A DNA stretch of 64,000 nucleotides from Eubacterium sp. AB3007 (GTDB lineage: Bacteria; Bacillota; Clostridia; Peptostreptococcales; Anaerovoracaceae). Of the stretch, positions 7,684 to 15,996 are shown piece after piece. The first letter of the stretch is position 1, and every line of letters starts with the position of its first letter. Below the pieces are notes generated by a model. The model was not told where the DNA came from. It did not search any database and saw nothing but the letters and a program-made list of their open reading frames with translations. Position numbers and translations under genes: made by a program. The stretch spans positions 1,240,001 through 1,304,000 of the forward strand of contig NZ_JIAD01000001.1 in the NCBI RefSeq assembly GCF_000688015.1, given 5' to 3'.

Positions 7684-10032
7684 TTATTTTACTCGTACCT
7701 TAAACGTCACGGTCTTCCAGGCAGATGCCTTATAATTGGCATTTCCTTTCGCTTTTACTTTCACCTTCACTTTATAGGCACCTTTCTTAAGCCCTTTCTT
7801 CACCGTAACCTTTCCGGTCTTGGCATTGACTTTGAACTTCTTCGTAAAACTCTTCTTGCCTTTTCTGGCGGAAACGAGTTTATAGGAACGCTTGCCCTTC
7901 GCCTTTCTTACGGTATACGCCTTCGCTCTCTTGATCGACTTTGATTTTTTCTTTAACGTCTTACGCTTAACTTTAACGGTCTTTCCTTTCAGGGTCATCG
8001 GATTTGCGGCCTTTGTAATTGTATATGTCGCCTCTGTCGATCCGATATAATTGCCTTTCCCTTCGACGACGACTTTATATTTGCCTGCTTTTTTAGATGA
8101 TCCATCGGACCATTTCACTGCATAGTCTCTTCCATCCTTCAACTTCAAGCCTTTGACTGTCTTGATCTCAGGCTTTTGAACCTTCCCGTTGTAAACAAAC
8201 GATGACTTAGAAAGAGAAACCTTTGCATTGTTAATGCTTGTTGCATCTACATCAACCATAAGATACACCCAATCAGAAATCTCATAATTTTGACTGTTTG
8301 CCCCTAAATCAGCACTAACAATAATATCTGCATGTCCAACATTAAGTCCCGTAATATTACCTTTTTTATCAATCTTTACAATATCATCATCAAATGTATA
8401 ATAACCAAAAGTTGCAGTCATGCCATTATCCAAAGCAGGCTTTGCTTTTGCTGTCTGACCAACTTCAATTGTCATATCTTCAACATTAATGTCCAGCTGT
8501 ACTTTAGAAATCGTAACTGCTTTTTCTAATCTCTCTGGCGTAGTTGACCCATGCGTGTCATCTCCAACTGCTTTGTACCATATATGATATGCCCCCGCAT
8601 TAACAGCAGATGGAATCTCCGTACTAAATTCTCCTGTAGGGCCTTTTTCATCACCAATAGCATACTGCATCTCCCCGTTGGTTGCCTCGCCTCCAACTAT
8701 AAGATTCTGGGCATCTCCAGTATAGATAAGGCCTGACTTTCTAACTGGCTCTTTTTCAACTACCGCAGAATTTAAAGATACTGTAAATGTCTTTGTACCG
8801 CTATAACTACCAATACCTTTCACAGTAAACTGTGCTTTCTTACCAGCTTCATCATAACTATCAAGACTTAATGTAAAATCTACGTCTTTTTTCAAATTAG
8901 CTGTCTTAGCAACAATTTTTCCATTTTCAGCAGACGGGAAATTCTTTACCTGAATATCATTTTCAACCATTCCCATAAGAGCAGATTCAGAATCGCAATC
9001 ATAACCCTTCTTTACGCCCGTAACACTAGTCACCTGGTCATCAAACTGTCCAGATAGAACCTTAGCACTCACACCTGCTGTATCCTCATAAAAATCATCC
9101 ATAAACCAAATATCTGGATTTTTTGTGCGATTCGATTCATAATTACGGTAAGATGCATGATTCTGGCCTCTTACACCGCTTCCCAATTCTACATACGGAG
9201 TCTTGAAGATTTTTTTCGTATTCTTGTGCCGTGCATACTCATTAAACCAAGTGTCAAATGGAGTATCGTAATATTCCTTTATCGTTGACGACACTAATTC
9301 ACCATCTGCTGTATTGCGATAGTCAAACGTCTCATCATCTGCATTCTTCGTTATATTGGCAAATGCTTTATCGATATGTGAAAAAGCAGAACTTGAATGC
9401 TCGGACATCAGGAAAACATCCTCTGTCACATCAACCAAATACGCATGACCATTAATATCAGGAATATAATTTATCGTATGGTCTAAATGCTTCGGATCCA
9501 ATCTAACAAATTTACAAGGAAGTCCAGCCGCATGACACATATTTGCATAGAATATCGCAATGCCTGCACAAACAGACCTCTCGTCATCTTTCATTCCGCC
9601 ATATGAATCCCACTGATGACTATAGTATTCAAAATAATATCTTCCACACCAAAATTCCCAATCATACTCTACATGCTTATTCACCCAAACAGCGAGCGTG
9701 TAATATTTCTCCAAATCACTCATCTGCGGGTCTATGATTTCGGAAACAACCCTCTGCATTTCCGTAATTGTATACTCTTTTTGGTCAACCGTTAAAGAGA
9801 AATCCTTCTTAAAAGTATTTTCATCAGCATGAACGCCAATACCCGTCTCATACGGGTCTCCGTTTTCATCATAATCTTCTATTCCCAACTCTTTCTCAAT
9901 TTCTGCTTTTTTTGCGGGTGTTATCTCCGATTTTTTTCCCTCCGCAAATGCTGGCGACACAGAAAAAACAAAACACAATGCTACCGTCACAACCAGTGAT
10001 AAGAGAATGCCCCATTTTTTTATATTAACCAT
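7684..10032 (-). CDS. Secreted transglutaminase-like protein with Ig-like tail
   Basis: 782 residues with a signal peptide (1-30, cleavage after AFA). Residues 80-235 carry a transglutaminase/cysteine-protease-like core: the nucleophile Cys in ERSVCAGIAIFYANMCHAAG, then His and Asp in NGHAYLVDVTEDVF. Then come beta-rich modules: one of MBG type (about 330-430), a BIG_2-like one (KKGNITGLNVGHADIIVSA), and another repeat (VYNGKVQKPEIKTVKGLKL). The tail of about 110 residues is extremely Lys-rich (KRKTLKKKSKSIKRAKAYTV) and may bind wall polymers or nucleic acid by charge. The middle of the gene is clearly more AT-rich than its neighbours, while the Lys-rich 3' end is not. It is extracellular; whether it crosslinks proteins or acts as a protease is not decidable here. 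Confidence 0.88.
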   Translation of the reverse strand: MVNIKKWGILLSLVVTVALCFVFSVSPAFAEGKKSEITPAKKAEIEKELGIEDYDENGDPYETGIGVHADENTFKKDFSLTVDQKEYTITEMQRVVSEIIDPQMSDLEKYYTLAVWVNKHVEYDWEFWCGRYYFEYYSHQWDSYGGMKDDERSVCAGIAIFYANMCHAAGLPCKFVRLDPKHLDHTINYIPDINGHAYLVDVTEDVFLMSEHSSSAFSHIDKAFANITKNADDETFDYRNTADGELVSSTIKEYYDTPFDTWFNEYARHKNTKKIFKTPYVELGSGVRGQNHASYRNYESNRTKNPDIWFMDDFYEDTAGVSAKVLSGQFDDQVTSVTGVKKGYDCDSESALMGMVENDIQVKNFPSAENGKIVAKTANLKKDVDFTLSLDSYDEAGKKAQFTVKGIGSYSGTKTFTVSLNSAVVEKEPVRKSGLIYTGDAQNLIVGGEATNGEMQYAIGDEKGPTGEFSTEIPSAVNAGAYHIWYKAVGDDTHGSTTPERLEKAVTISKVQLDINVEDMTIEVGQTAKAKPALDNGMTATFGYYTFDDDIVKIDKKGNITGLNVGHADIIVSADLGANSQNYEISDWVYLMVDVDATSINNAKVSLSKSSFVYNGKVQKPEIKTVKGLKLKDGRDYAVKWSDGSSKKAGKYKVVVEGKGNYIGSTEATYTITKAANPMTLKGKTVKVKRKTLKKKSKSIKRAKAYTVRKAKGKRSYKLVSARKGKKSFTKKFKVNAKTGKVTVKKGLKKGAYKVKVKVKAKGNANYKASAWKTVTFKVRVK

Positions 10033-10053
10033 ATCACTTCTCCTTTTTCTAAC

Positions 10054-11130
10054 TTATAGACTTAATTTTTTATACCAACTTGCAAACAGCGTTGATAGCG
10101 CCATTTCCAAAAGAGCAACTATAACAAGTGATAAATCGCCAAATACAATATCTCTATTGAAATAAACAATAAGAACATATGTGATCGGTATTAAAAACCA
10201 TTGAATAACATAAATCGTATTCAGATTGCTGCTTGTCTTCGAGAAAAAACTAACAGCTCCTTCAGGCAAACGCTTTGACACCAAATAGCAAACGCCAATA
10301 ACGCCATAAATACACATAAGGCAAAACATGGCATCAATAGTCGTCATAAAGTAATAATGGTGTGTTTCCGACAGGAAGCCTCCCGGGATGAACCAGGATA
10401 CTACAAAATATGCAACAGATACAATAAGACCTAACGGCCACAAACGCAGCAGTTTTTCCTTATTGTTACATCTCATATAATACTCTCCGAACAGAAGCCC
10501 AACCGCCGGGAATACAAACCAGTTAAACAATGGAAATGCCGTAAACCCGCCTGCACTTCCAATAAAATATCCCGCTATCAGATTCGGGACATTGCTCCCA
10601 AAGTCATGGAATCTAGCAATCGAACCAATAATAGAAAGGAGCAAAGCAACAACAACTGTTCCTTTTGCCGACACCTTCAATTTCTTAAGAACACCGACTA
10701 GAATAAACGCCATTCCTGCAAAGGCTAAAATATCAATGCAGAACAAAAGCAGTCCATTCGCAATCGGGAAAGTATCCCAATCACCAAGCAAATTTCCCGA
10801 AAGGAAATAAGGAACAAAAAATTCACCTATGTTTACGAAAAAACCGAGTTGGATCAATTTTATTCCTCGTTTTATTAAATATGCCGGCGCTTGATTTCTG
10901 GAATACACCATCCCCACACCCATAGCAAACATAAAGACAGGGGCAGCAAATGGACCCCCGAAAAGCTGGCTAACGGCCCGCTGCATGCCCAAGCTGATCT
11001 CATTTGTAAAATAACTCGTACCAAAATAGCAATGCAAAAAAATCATAAAGAAAATAGCAAGACACTTCGCAAGGTCAAGCTCGATCTGTCTGCCGCTGTT
11101 AACCGGTTCATTTGAAAATAATTTTCCCAT
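10054..11130 (-). CDS. Multi-pass membrane acyltransferase-like protein
   Basis: The 358-residue protein starts at MGKLFSNEP; GGAGG six bases upstream decides this over a longer start inside the terminator hairpin. About ten hydrophobic segments are present. The N-terminal RQIELDLAKCLAIFFMIFLH resembles the first helix of acyltransferase-3 / DUF1624 (heparan-alpha-glucosaminide acetyltransferase-like) membrane enzymes, where a charged residue and His face the active site. The likely job is transfer of an acyl group to a surface polysaccharide or peptidoglycan precursor; this is inference. The gene is AT-rich and lies 21 bp upstream of the transglutaminase-like gene, so both probably form one transcript. 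It is preceded by a consensus promoter, a leader of about 270 nt and a terminator hairpin just before the ribosome site. Confidence 0.78.
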   Translation of the reverse strand: MGKLFSNEPVNSGRQIELDLAKCLAIFFMIFLHCYFGTSYFTNEISLGMQRAVSQLFGGPFAAPVFMFAMGVGMVYSRNQAPAYLIKRGIKLIQLGFFVNIGEFFVPYFLSGNLLGDWDTFPIANGLLLFCIDILAFAGMAFILVGVLKKLKVSAKGTVVVALLLSIIGSIARFHDFGSNVPNLIAGYFIGSAGGFTAFPLFNWFVFPAVGLLFGEYYMRCNNKEKLLRLWPLGLIVSVAYFVVSWFIPGGFLSETHHYYFMTTIDAMFCLMCIYGVIGVCYLVSKRLPEGAVSFFSKTSSNLNTIYVIQWFLIPITYVLIVYFNRDIVFGDLSLVIVALLEMALSTLFASWYKKLSL

Positions 11131-11400
11131 AGAAGCCTCCACAAAAAAAGAGCACCTTCTACACAGATCATCTCTGTGTAGAAAGTGTGCCAAACATCAC
11201 GATGTGTTTCTTGAAATACAAAAAGGACGGGATTATCCTGTCTGTCTGTCTAATTGTTGTCGCCAAAGTTGGTATTGTCAGGCAATTCGTCATATCGATC
11301 CAACCTCAATTTATCCAACCAACACAGTTTCTCCAGTGATCTAAATAAGCTAGGGCGTGCTTTAACGTCACAAAACCACCAGCTGAAGATAATTGTATTG
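11131..11400 (-). other. Long 5' leader with fragmentary coding signal
   Basis: The predicted transcript leader between the promoter at 11406-11434 and the acyltransferase holds two open frames. One is the 41-codon frame 11293-11168. The other is a frame without an ATG that ends at 11250 and reads ...LDRYDELPDNTNFGDNN, which looks protein-like and may be a gene remnant or a small peptide with a non-ATG start. No known riboswitch fold was recognised. Confidence 0.4.
11143..11190 (-). promoter_or_regulatory. Leader terminator / attenuator hairpin
   Basis: On the minus strand CTTTCTACACAGA-GATGA-TCTGTGTAGAAGG forms a 13-bp stem (extended by GCAC/GTGC) followed by seven T, and only then the GGAGG of the acyltransferase. 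A terminator between promoter and ribosome site implies conditional read-through. A 41-codon leader reading frame (11293-11168) starting at ATG ends with its TGA in the hairpin loop. Confidence 0.65.
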
Positions 11401-11405
11401 AATTA

Positions 11406-11434
11406 ATTATAATTGAGTTGTGCGATTATGTCAA
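11406..11434 (-). promoter_or_regulatory. Consensus sigma-A promoter
   Basis: Minus strand TTGACA (11434-11429), 17-bp spacer, TATAAT (11411-11406): a perfect match to both hexamers. It drives the leader and the acyltransferase / transglutaminase-like pair. Confidence 0.85.
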
Positions 11435-11510
11435 TGATCGAATACGGCCTATACCTTGGTCACAAAGCCTGGCAGGCGGATGACGGAGATCCATTGGAAA
11501 TCTTCCTTTG

Positions 11511-12266
11511 TTATCTCAGAGCATTGTAATCCTCATCCGCAACGGCCTCCAGCCACTCGTTGCTGGTCTCTTCTCCTTCCACCTCGATAGCCAGGTGGGA
11601 GAACCAGGAATCCGGCGCCGCGCCGTGCCAGTGCTTGACCTCTGCCGGGATGTTGATCACCGTGCCTGGGGTCAATTCCACGGCTTCCTTACCCCATTCC
11701 TGATAATACCCTCTGCCGCCGACGCAGATCAGCATCTGTCCGCCACCGTTCTTCGCGTGGTGGATGTGCCAGTTGTTTCGGCAGCCCGGCTCAAAGGTCA
11801 CGTTGAACACCGGTACCTGCTCGGTGGACACTGGCGCCAGATAGCTCTCTCCCACAAAGAACTCGCCGTAAGGATTGGGCTCTCCAATGGGGAAGAAGAT
11901 GGAATTCTGATACTTCTCTTTCTCCGTCGCAGCCGGCGCGTCCTCGTTCCAGACCTCCTTGGCCAGACGGAATACGGCCCATCCCTTCGGCCAGCCAACG
12001 TACATGGTGGCGTGGGTGATGATCGCGGCGATCTCTTCCTTCGTCACACCGTGGGCCTTCGCGTTCTGCAGGTGATAGGTAAGGGATGAATCTGTGATCC
12101 CGGAGGCCATCAAGGAGACGACGGTAATGATGCACCTGGTCTTTACATCGATCGCCTCCTCATTCCAAACTTCACCGAACAGCACATCGTCATTCAGATG
12201 CGCGAACATCGGCGCGAACTCTCCCAGCTGATCTCTTCCTGCTGTCTGTACGATTATCTCACTCAT
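11511..12266 (-). CDS. Carboxymuconolactone decarboxylase-like / cupin fusion
   Basis: 251 residues in two domains. Residues 1-115 are an AhpD/CMD-like helical domain (VWNEEAIDVKTRCIITVVSL, then HATMYVGWPKGW), but the usual Cys-x2-Cys of peroxidase-active AhpD is absent. Residues 125-235 are a cupin with metal-ligand motifs HIHHAKNGGGQ and a later HWH (AEVKHWHGAAPDSW). This pairing is common beside aldo/keto reductases and flavodoxins in anaerobes. The start overlaps the end of the aldo/keto reductase by 8 bp, so the two are translationally coupled. It is the last gene of the operon starting at 16476. The substrate is unknown; a role in quinone or small-aromatic redox stress is inference. Confidence 0.88.
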   Translation of the reverse strand: MSEIIVQTAGRDQLGEFAPMFAHLNDDVLFGEVWNEEAIDVKTRCIITVVSLMASGITDSSLTYHLQNAKAHGVTKEEIAAIITHATMYVGWPKGWAVFRLAKEVWNEDAPAATEKEKYQNSIFFPIGEPNPYGEFFVGESYLAPVSTEQVPVFNVTFEPGCRNNWHIHHAKNGGGQMLICVGGRGYYQEWGKEAVELTPGTVINIPAEVKHWHGAAPDSWFSHLAIEVEGEETSNEWLEAVADEDYNALR

Positions 12267-13317
12267 TGTCTTTACCTCCGATCTTCTGGTCGCCTGTGGA
12301 CCATACGTGTTTCTCTTTTGCTGCTGTTGGTTTGTTTTGTGCCATCACACCGGCGAGGGGGTGCGGCACATAGGGCTCCTCCAGATAGGCGATCTCCTCC
12401 GGAGCAAGCTCCAGATCTACCGCCTTCGCCGCGCCTTCGATGTGGTGTAGCTTGGTGGCGCCCACCACCGGTGAGGTTACTCTGGTGAGCAGCCACGCCA
12501 GGGAGACCTCTGTCATGGTCACGCCGTGCCTGTCTGCAAGCTCTGCCACGCGGCGGATGATCACATTGTCCTGCTCTGCTGTTGCGTCGTACTTGAACCT
12601 GGCGTAGGTGTCCTCGGCGGCGCGCTTGGTGCCCTCCTCCCCCGGACGCCGGGAAAGCCTGCCGCTGGCCAGGGCGCTGTAGGGGGTGAGAGCGATGTTC
12701 TCCTCCGCGCAGTAAGGTGCCATCTCCCGTTCCTCCTCCCGGAAGATCAGGTTGTAGTGCCCCTGCACGGAGACGAACTTGCTGAACCCCTCCTTCTCGG
12801 CCAGGGCGTTGGCCTTGGCGATCTGCCAGGCGAAGCAATTGGAGATGCCGATGTAGCGAGCCTTCCCCGCTCTCACGACCCGATCCAGCCCGTCAAGGAT
12901 ATCGTAGAGCGGCGTGTTCCAGTCCCACATATGGTAGATGTACAGGTCCACGTAGTCCATGCCCAGATTCCGAAGGCTGGTGTCGATCATGGTCTCGATG
13001 TGCTGCTGTCCGCTGATGCCCTGCTCGATCTCCTCAGGGGTGCGGGGCAGAAACTTGGTGGCCACTACGACCTCCTCCCGGGGCACAAAGTCCCGCAGGG
13101 CGCGTCCCACATACTGCTCGCTGGTGCCGCTCTGGTAGGCGATGGCGGTATCATAGAAGTTGACGCCCAGATCCAGGCCGCGCCGGATGATCTCTCTGGA
13201 ATGGGCTTCGTCGATGGTCCAGCTGTGCTGCCCCCGGGCCGCGTCCCCAAATCCCATGCATCCCATGCAGATGCGGGATACCTGCAGTTCTGAATTGCCC
13301 AGTCTTGTGTATTGCAT
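12259..13317 (-). CDS. Aldo/keto reductase
   Basis: This 352-residue NAD(P)H-dependent reductase has a TIM-barrel fold. The AKR tetrad is visible: Asp and Tyr in NFYDTAIAYQSGTSE, Lys in VVATKFLPR, His in DLYIYHMWD. The C-terminal SLAWLLTRVTSPVVGATKL is the cofactor 2'-phosphate region. The start has GAGGT seven bases upstream and lies 2 bp after the TetR stop codon. It belongs to the operon that ends with the CMD-cupin gene. The substrate is unknown. Confidence 0.93.
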   Translation of the reverse strand: MQYTRLGNSELQVSRICMGCMGFGDAARGQHSWTIDEAHSREIIRRGLDLGVNFYDTAIAYQSGTSEQYVGRALRDFVPREEVVVATKFLPRTPEEIEQGISGQQHIETMIDTSLRNLGMDYVDLYIYHMWDWNTPLYDILDGLDRVVRAGKARYIGISNCFAWQIAKANALAEKEGFSKFVSVQGHYNLIFREEEREMAPYCAEENIALTPYSALASGRLSRRPGEEGTKRAAEDTYARFKYDATAEQDNVIIRRVAELADRHGVTMTEVSLAWLLTRVTSPVVGATKLHHIEGAAKAVDLELAPEEIAYLEEPYVPHPLAGVMAQNKPTAAKEKHVWSTGDQKIGGKDNE

Positions 13318-13319
13318 AT

Positions 13320-13943
13320 CTATACCTCCAGCAGTTTGGTCAGGCAGTGGTAGGTAAGCTCATAGATCGACTGGTACTGATAATCGACCTCCGCTTCTTC
13401 CATTGCCGTCTTTTGTTTATCCGTGACCGATGTGTACGGGTAGATGCCGAACATGAAAGGGAAGAACACGTACATGGTGTGCGCTACCGCTTCCTCGGAC
13501 ATCTCCGGGCAGTACTTCTCCAGGATGCTCCGAAACAGCTTCAGCGATGCTCCGTAAGCTCGCTTGAAATCAGCCAGCATCTCCGCCCTGCTGTTCTCCT
13601 CCATATCGTAGTTGTTCATGGCCAGCAGTTTCAAAAGCTGTGCCCGGCTCTCCAGCGACCGGGCGATCTTCTGGGCCAGCTGCTCTCTGGTGCAGGGTTC
13701 CTCGCTGTCCAGGATGCGTTTCAGTTCCGCGTTCCATCGGCTGTACTCCCGCTCATAAAGGGCGAGGAATATCTCTTCTTTGGTCTGAAAATAGTTGTAT
13801 ATCGTCGGGCGGGAGAAGGAGGTCACCTTTCCGATCTCCTTGAGGGTGATGTCCTTGAAATTCATCGTCTGATAAAGCTGCTCGCAGGCATTGACGATCT
13901 CTTCCCTCCTCTGCGCAACGATCTTGGGGGTTCCCTTAAACAC
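13320..13943 (-). CDS. TetR family transcriptional regulator
   Basis: The 207-residue protein starts at GTG (13943, MFKGTPKIVAQRREEIVNA), with AGGAG/AGGAAG a few bases upstream; a longer in-frame start would run through the GNAT remnant and is rejected. Residues 10-60 are a TetR helix-turn-helix: LYQTMNFKDITLKEIGKVTS then FSRPTIYNYFQTKEEIFLAL. The helical C-terminal ligand domain has no recognisable specificity. It lies inside the flavodoxin/dinB/AKR operon. The palindromes at 16551-16601 at the operon promoter are plausible binding sites, which would make it an autorepressor of the whole unit. That link is inference. Confidence 0.92.
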   Translation of the reverse strand: MFKGTPKIVAQRREEIVNACEQLYQTMNFKDITLKEIGKVTSFSRPTIYNYFQTKEEIFLALYEREYSRWNAELKRILDSEEPCTREQLAQKIARSLESRAQLLKLLAMNNYDMEENSRAEMLADFKRAYGASLKLFRSILEKYCPEMSEEAVAHTMYVFFPFMFGIYPYTSVTDKQKTAMEEAEVDYQYQSIYELTYHCLTKLLEV

Positions 13944-14124
13944 TGTTCTTCCTCTCCTCTCTCTCGTACCGGTAATCCATCTTATCAAAGCGTTGTCCGT
14001 CGATCTCCAGCGCCCCTTGCACCGCGCCTGTGCACACCATGCCGGCCTTCTCCATGATCCTGCGAGAGCCGGCGTTGTCCGCGGCACACCAGGCTGTCAC
14101 AAAACAAACGCCCTCCTGCTCCTG
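13936..14124 (-). pseudogene. GNAT acetyltransferase C-terminal remnant
   Basis: Directly after the dinB stop, one frame reads VTAWCAADNAGSRRIMEKAG and then LEIDGQRFDKMDYRYE to a TAA at 13936. This is the acetyl-CoA-binding helix (N-x-GSRRIMEKAG) and last strands of a RimJ/RimL-type GNAT. The first 100 or so residues are missing. A GTG at 14100 with AGGAGG upstream could still allow a 54-residue peptide, but the fold would not be complete. The TAA overlaps the TetR start. Confidence 0.75.
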
Positions 14125-15339
14125 TCAGGTGTGTTTTCGCATATATTCGACTGTCTTGTGAAGCGTTTCTGCGTGATAGATCTCCTCCAGGTGGGCGGCA
14201 AAATCCAGGTGGTACTTCTCCTGCAACGCGGCGAGCAGCGTTTGGAATTCCTCCTCGGGACTACCCGCCTCCCCGTCGATGAAGGCAAACAGATCCATCT
14301 GGCGGTTGACCTCCTTTGAGAGATTGTACACACCGACGCCCACCAGCCGCACAGGGCTTTGTTCCACAGAATCCAGCAGCGCCGCCGCCTCCCTGTAGAT
14401 CGTCGCCGCATCCTCGGCAGAGTCCTTTGCCCGGGAGCGAGTGATCCCTTTCATATCCGCATAGGTGAGCTTCAGCGTGACGCCGTGCCCGTGCAAGCCG
14501 TAGCGCCTGGCTCTTTTCTCAACACAAAAAGCAAGGAGAATCAGCACATCCTTCAAAAGCCCAAAGTCCTCCACATCCTGCTGAAAGGTGACCTCCCTGC
14601 TGATGGACTTGGCATTCTCCGGCTTGTATGGCTTCACCTTGCGATCGTCTATCCCGCGGGCGATGTTCGCGATCCATCCCCCCTGTTTGCCCAGCAGGTT
14701 GATCACCGTCTCCGTGTTGTTCTGGATATCCCGTACCGTGCGGATCCCTGCGCCCCGGAGCTTCTCAGCGGTCATCTGCCCCACGGTGTACAGCACTCTG
14801 ACATCCCGATCCGCGATCAGGGACACAAAGTCCTCCGCAGTTGGGATCTCGTAATACCCATCTGGCTTCTTCTCCTCGCTGGCGATCTTGGCCGCTGTCT
14901 TGGAATAGGCTACCCCCACCGAGCAGGTCAGCCCCAGTTTCTCCAGGGTCCGCTTCTTGATGCAGTGTGCGATCTTCCGCGCACCCGCGAGATCACCGGC
15001 TTTCTCTGTCACATCAAGATAAGCCTCGTCCAGAGCGACCGCTTCGGACGCGGTGGCATAGACATTCCAGATCTCATGAAGCTGCCGGGACACCGCTCTG
15101 TACTTATCGATGTTCGGGTGCATATAGACGCCTTGCGGGCAGCGCCTGTAGGCCTCCTTGATGTTCATCCCGGAGCGAACGCCGTATCGACGCGCCTCGT
15201 AGCTGCAGGTCGCAACCACCCCTCGTTCTCTCGGCAGAGAACCGATGATCAGCGGTTTCCCCTTCAGGGCCGGATCGTCTCTGATCTCCACGGACGCAAA
15301 GAATGCGTCCATATCCACATGTATGATGATCTGTTTCAT
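14125..15339 (-). CDS. dinB: Y-family DNA polymerase IV
   Basis: 404 residues. This is a translesion polymerase with catalytic acidic motifs DMDAFFASVE (residues 9-18) and LDEAYLDV (about 103-110). YSYEARRYGVRSGM-type finger motifs (here CSYEARRYGVRSGM) and the HhH segment around VGQMTAEKLRGAGI follow, then a little-finger domain. No beta-clamp QL-x-LF motif is obvious at the C-terminus, although QMDLFAF (about 373) could serve. It is placed inside a flavodoxin/TetR operon, 13 bp after the flavodoxin-like lipoprotein gene. No LexA box was seen, so regulation by the operon promoter is more likely than SOS. Confidence 0.95.
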   Translation of the reverse strand: MKQIIIHVDMDAFFASVEIRDDPALKGKPLIIGSLPRERGVVATCSYEARRYGVRSGMNIKEAYRRCPQGVYMHPNIDKYRAVSRQLHEIWNVYATASEAVALDEAYLDVTEKAGDLAGARKIAHCIKKRTLEKLGLTCSVGVAYSKTAAKIASEEKKPDGYYEIPTAEDFVSLIADRDVRVLYTVGQMTAEKLRGAGIRTVRDIQNNTETVINLLGKQGGWIANIARGIDDRKVKPYKPENAKSISREVTFQQDVEDFGLLKDVLILLAFCVEKRARRYGLHGHGVTLKLTYADMKGITRSRAKDSAEDAATIYREAAALLDSVEQSPVRLVGVGVYNLSKEVNRQMDLFAFIDGEAGSPEEEFQTLLAALQEKYHLDFAAHLEEIYHAETLHKTVEYMRKHT

Positions 15340-15352
15340 GCGAAGCTGGGCC

Positions 15353-15982
15353 CTAGTTCCCTTTGATCCACGATCTCAGTTCCTCTTCCGAAGTACCGCC
15401 GTCGAATCTGGCCCCTTTCAGCCAATTGCCCTTTCCGGCAAGATCCGCCAGATTCTGTCCGCTTCTTCCAATGCCACTGCCGCCTGATGTACAGAACGGG
15501 ATGATTGTCTTGCCATCAAAGTCATAACTCTCCACAAAGGTATCCATGATGCGCGGCTCTTCACCCCACCAGATGGGATAGCCGATGTAGATGGTCGTAT
15601 ATCCGTCGAGCGATACCGGGTCGCTTCCGATCTTTGGCCGGGCAGAGGAATCATTCTGCTCGCGCGTGGTGCGGCTGTCGGAATCGTTATAGTCCAGATC
15701 CGCATCCGTATACTCCTTGGCCGCCTCGATCTCATATAGATCCGCACCTTCAATCGCTGCGATCTTCTCCGCAATGCCTTTGGTGGTACCGGTTGCAGAG
15801 AAGTATACGACGAGAGTCGCGTTCCCGGAGCTGCTGCCCTTCTCTTCAGGAGTCTCTGCCTCTTCTGTGGCAGTTTCTGCTCCGCTATCTATGCCTGCGG
15901 GGTCTTCCGAACTTCCACCTGCACATGCCGTTAGTCCGAAGAGCAGGCAAAGTGTCATCAGTATTGATAATATCTTTTTCAA
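15353..15982 (-). CDS. Flavodoxin-like lipoprotein
   Basis: 209 residues with a lipoprotein signal ending LTACAGG, so Cys20 is the probable lipid-modified residue. After a Ser/Glu/Gly linker (21-55) comes a flavodoxin domain. Its phosphate loop is VVYFSATGTTKGIAEKIA, it has an IGYPIWWGEEPRIMDTF isoalloxazine-binding loop and the motif PFCTSGGSGIGRSGQNL. The presence of a flavodoxin fold outside the membrane suggests extracytoplasmic electron transfer; the partner is unknown. It is homologous to the cytoplasmic flavodoxin just upstream (15997-16476), with 14 bp between the two. Confidence 0.92.
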   Translation of the reverse strand: MKKILSILMTLCLLFGLTACAGGSSEDPAGIDSGAETATEEAETPEEKGSSSGNATLVVYFSATGTTKGIAEKIAAIEGADLYEIEAAKEYTDADLDYNDSDSRTTREQNDSSARPKIGSDPVSLDGYTTIYIGYPIWWGEEPRIMDTFVESYDFDGKTIIPFCTSGGSGIGRSGQNLADLAGKGNWLKGARFDGGTSEEELRSWIKGN

Positions 15983-15996
15983 AACTCACCTCCGAC

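Noticed and set aside
13944..14087. Longer TetR start adding 48 residues
   Set aside because: The extra part is Arg/Trp-rich, overlaps the GNAT remnant and has no ribosome site, whereas GTG 13943 does.
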